Assembly: GCA_903837365.1 (NCBI GenBank)
Contig: CAILUF010000035.1
Coordinates: forward strand, 1 to 10,850
DNA from: an uncultured Alphaproteobacteria bacterium
GTDB taxonomy: Bacteria > Pseudomonadota > Alphaproteobacteria > Rickettsiales > UBA1997
Reading direction: 5' to 3'
DNA length: 10,850 bases
The notes below the pieces were generated by a model. It was not told the DNA's origin. It searched no databases and worked only from the letters and a program-made list of their open reading frames with translations. The stretch's first letter is position 1. Each line of letters opens with the position of its first letter. Below, piece after piece: positions 9,096-10,850 of this stretch. The position numbers and the translations under genes are program-made.

Positions 9096-10241
9096 ATCCT
9101 CAATCATTTTATCGGTATGCAAAGCGCTTGCGGTAATTCTTAATCTTTCATCGCCTTTTGCAACTGTAGGATAATTGATATGCTGAACATAAATATCGAA
9201 ATCTTCTAAAAGTTTTTGTGAAATTTTTTGCGCACGCAAAGCATCGCCAATTCTAATCGAAATAATTTGTGATTGATTATCGACAAAATCGATATTATTA
9301 ATTTTTAATAATGATTTTAGTTTTGTAACATTGCGATGTAAATTTTCGCGCTCAACATTGCTATTTTGAAGATGTTTGACATTGCTAATAATTGCGCTGG
9401 CGATTGCTGGAGGAAGTGAAGTGGTAAAAATAAAACCCGAAGCTAAACTGCGAATGGCATCAATTACCACCATATCTCCAGCGATATATCCACCAATCGC
9501 TCCAAAGCCCTTGGCAAAAGTTCCTTCGATCAAATCAATGTCTTTGGCTAAATTAAGTTGTTGACTTAATCCTCCGCCTCGAGAACCATAAAGTCCAACG
9601 GCATGTACTTCGTCGATATAAGTTAATGACTGATATTTTTTTGCTAAATTAATAATTTCGGCAATTTTTCCAAAATCACCATCCATTGAGTAAACTGATT
9701 CAAAGATAATAATCTTATTAGATTCAAGAGGATATTGTTTTAATAAATTTTCTAAATCCTCAACATCATTATGTTTAAAAATATGTTTTTTAGCTTTGCT
9801 ATTATTGATTCCAGAAATAATTGAAGCGTGATTTTTGGCGTCAGAAAAAATTATTAAATCAGGAAGAATTTTTGCTAAAGCTTGAATCGATGCATCATTG
9901 GAAACATAACCCGAAGCAAATAGGCAAGCACTTTCCTTATCGTGAAGGTCAGCTATTATTTGCTCTAATTCAATTAAAATTTGTGAGGTTCCAGAGATAT
10001 TACGAGTTCCACCCGAACCTACACCGTATAGATCTAAAGCATTTTTTGCTTCAGCGATTGCTTGAGGATTTTGACCCATTCCCAAATAATCATTTGAACA
10101 CCAAATTATAATTTGCTTTTGATTATTATTGTTTACGGCGTAAGGAAAATTTCCGCAACTGCGTGAAATATTGACAAATTTACGATAGCGATTTTCCTCT
10201 TTTAACTTGGAAATGGTTTCAAAAAAATAACGATGTTTCAT
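9054..10241 (-). CDS. hemA: 5-aminolevulinate synthase (glycine-dependent)
   Basis: ALAS condenses glycine and succinyl-CoA into 5-aminolevulinate, the first step of heme synthesis in Alphaproteobacteria and mitochondria. It is a PLP enzyme of the alpha-oxoamine synthase family. Motifs, numbered with one leading residue before the preferred start, are [10 protein letters not shown] (48-57), [14 protein letters not shown] (73-86), [10 protein letters not shown] (108-117), [11 protein letters not shown] (133-143), ESVYSMDGD (182-190) and [12 protein letters not shown] (209-220) with PLP-contacting D211. [13 protein letters not shown] (241-253) carries catalytic K245, and the C-terminal [16 protein letters not shown] (356-371) is an ALAS hallmark separating it from KBL and BioF relatives. 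The ATG at 10241 is preferred over the TTG one codon upstream. Length is 395 residues. The 3' end overlaps ruvX by 42 bp. Confidence 0.95.
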   Translation of the reverse strand: MKHRYFFETISKLKEENRYRKFVNISRSCGNFPYAVNNNNQKQIIIWCSNDYLGMGQNPQAIAEAKNALDLYGVGSGGTRNISGTSQILIELEQIIADLHDKESACLFASGYVSNDASIQALAKILPDLIIFSDAKNHASIISGINNSKAKKHIFKHNDVEDLENLLKQYPLESNKIIIFESVYSMDGDFGKIAEIINLAKKYQSLTYIDEVHAVGLYGSRGGGLSQQLNLAKDIDLIEGTFAKGFGAIGGYIAGDMVVIDAIRSLASGFIFTTSLPPAIASAIISNVKHLQNSNVERENLHRNVTKLKSLLKINNIDFVDNQSQIISIRIGDALRAQKISQKLLEDFDIYVQHINYPTVAKGDERLRITASALHTDKMIEDLVIALVKVLQEVL

Positions 10242-10244
10242 CAA

Positions 10245-10401
10245 AAAAATATTTGTAACTAAAAACTTTATTTATAATTATCTTCAAATAAGATTTAACC
10301 ATAAATGTTGATAAACTAAAAGCTAATATTGGTATATAGTAACGAGTAATATTTTAAATTAAAGGTTAAATTTTGCGTAAGTTAAATAATCAATTAAGGC
10401 T
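10245..10401. other. AT-rich gap upstream of hemA
   Basis: 157 bases holding the hemA 5' region on the minus strand. It contains one 8-bp inverted repeat with a 63-base spacer (10293-10300 and 10364-10371) and one string one base off a DnaA box (10306-10314). Neither is convincing. No promoter can be assigned with confidence. Confidence 0.4.
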
Positions 10402-10738
10402 TTATTTTCTAAGGACAAGATGGTTTTTTAATTGACGAAATGACAAAAAGTTAAGAGGAAATTCTAAAAAAACATGGGCCATACTTAAAAAAATCGTAAT
10501 TAAAAATCCTGTGCGATAATCGATAAAATAAAGTCCCAAAACCAAAAAGTAAAAACTTGTAATCGCCAAAATTTTTTTTATCAAGCCAAGCTATTTCACT
10601 AAGATAATGCATTGGTCCAATAACTGCATAAGTAAATAAAAATAACTCAAGTGGAATCGCGATTGCTATTGCGAATGCAATAATCACTAGGAGAGAATTT
10701 ATATTATCAAGATGATTTCTAAGGAAATCTTTGATCAT
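10402..10738 (-). pseudogene. Frameshifted small membrane protein gene
   Basis: Two overlapping frames on the minus strand make sense only together. The first starts at the ATG at 10738. It has a hydrophobic segment at about residues 13-36, then the motif GPMHYLSEIAWLDKKN (residues 41-56), and runs on past an A8 run (10572-10579) into less membrane-like sequence to 10451. The second frame has only a TTG (10584) lying inside the first as a possible start. It encodes two more hydrophobic stretches, then AHVFLEFPLNFLSFRQL, and ends at 10402. Skipping one A in the run joins them into a protein of about 111 residues with three membrane segments. I recall the GPLHYLTEI-WL type of motif from longer uncharacterised membrane proteins, so an internal deletion is also possible. 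Alternatives are a living gene rescued by slippage, a sequencing error, or two unrelated frames. Function is unknown. Confidence 0.55.
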
Positions 10739-10850
10739 AATTTATATTACTAATGAATTATTATTGTTCATAGCTAATGATTAATAATATTTTAAATATA
10801 AAAAAACAAAAACTTTATATATTAAAAAAATTAACAATATTTAGCATAAA
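10739..10850. other. AT-rich right edge of the window
   Basis: 112 bases upstream of the frameshifted membrane gene. I see no reading frame, RNA gene or structured element here. It probably contains that gene's former promoter region. Confidence 0.4.

Noticed and set aside
9821..10111. Plus-strand reading frame of about 96 codons inside hemA
   Set aside because: It is antisense to a conserved part of ALAS, and its composition reflects the complementary codons. There is no ribosome binding site or family resemblance.
10306..10314. DnaA-box-like string, one mismatch from the consensus, upstream of hemA
   Set aside because: It is single and imperfect, in AT-rich DNA where near matches are frequent. 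There is no cluster of boxes or other sign of an origin, even though an hdaA gene lies in the window.
10293..10371. Inverted repeat ATTTAACC / GGTTAAAT upstream of hemA
   Set aside because: The arms are 8 bp with only two G-C pairs and a 63-base spacer. That is expected by chance at this base composition.
10402..10584. Independent 60-residue membrane protein starting at TTG 10584
   Set aside because: Its only start is a TTG inside the upstream frame, without a ribosome binding site. The two frames together form a more sensible membrane protein broken at an A8 run.

Overview
The window looks like a chromosomal segment of an AT-rich, reduced or streamlined alphaproteobacterium. The evidence is a 41-residue ribosomal protein L36 of the single-cysteine type, a mitochondrial-like NuoD, a glycine-dependent 5-aminolevulinate synthase (the route used by Alphaproteobacteria and mitochondria), an HdaA-type DnaA-related ATPase and a leuA-mreB-mreC order. 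Strong AT bias and A8 tracts inside most genes fit a genome under reductive pressure. Genes that usually sit in operons (nuoD, gatC, mreBC) have lost their partners here, which resembles the scattered operons of Rickettsiales and relatives. A complete leuA argues against a typical Rickettsia-like auxotroph. I cannot name the genus.

Layout from left to right. Positions 1-2755 carry three minus-strand genes: hemC (cut by the window's left edge), rpmJ and nuoD. An S66 LD-carboxypeptidase gene (2947-3882, minus) is divergent from a plus-strand block of leuA, mreB and mreC (3993-7452). leuA and mreB are separated by 2 bases and share a Shine-Dalgarno site. mreC converges on hdaA (minus), with only 6 bases between them. 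gatC (minus) and ruvX (plus) are divergent with directly abutting ATG codons. ruvX overlaps the tail of convergent hemA (minus) by 42 bp. At the right end is a membrane-protein reading frame that is split by a frameshift at an A8 run (10402-10738, minus).

The recognised genes are housekeeping: tetrapyrrole synthesis (hemA, hemC), respiration (nuoD), translation (rpmJ, gatC), leucine synthesis (leuA), cell shape and murein (mreB, mreC, the LD-carboxypeptidase), and replication control or nucleic-acid processing (hdaA, ruvX). I see no CRISPR array, insertion sequence, prophage, defence cassette or stable RNA gene.

The more interesting signals are small. They are a perfect 10-bp dyad with a U-run just upstream of leuA, an 8-bp dyad just after a TATAAT box upstream of rpmJ with similar outer half-sites, the frameshifted membrane gene, and extreme gene packing at gatC/ruvX/hemA beside long AT-rich gaps elsewhere. 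I do not see a convincing new biological system here.
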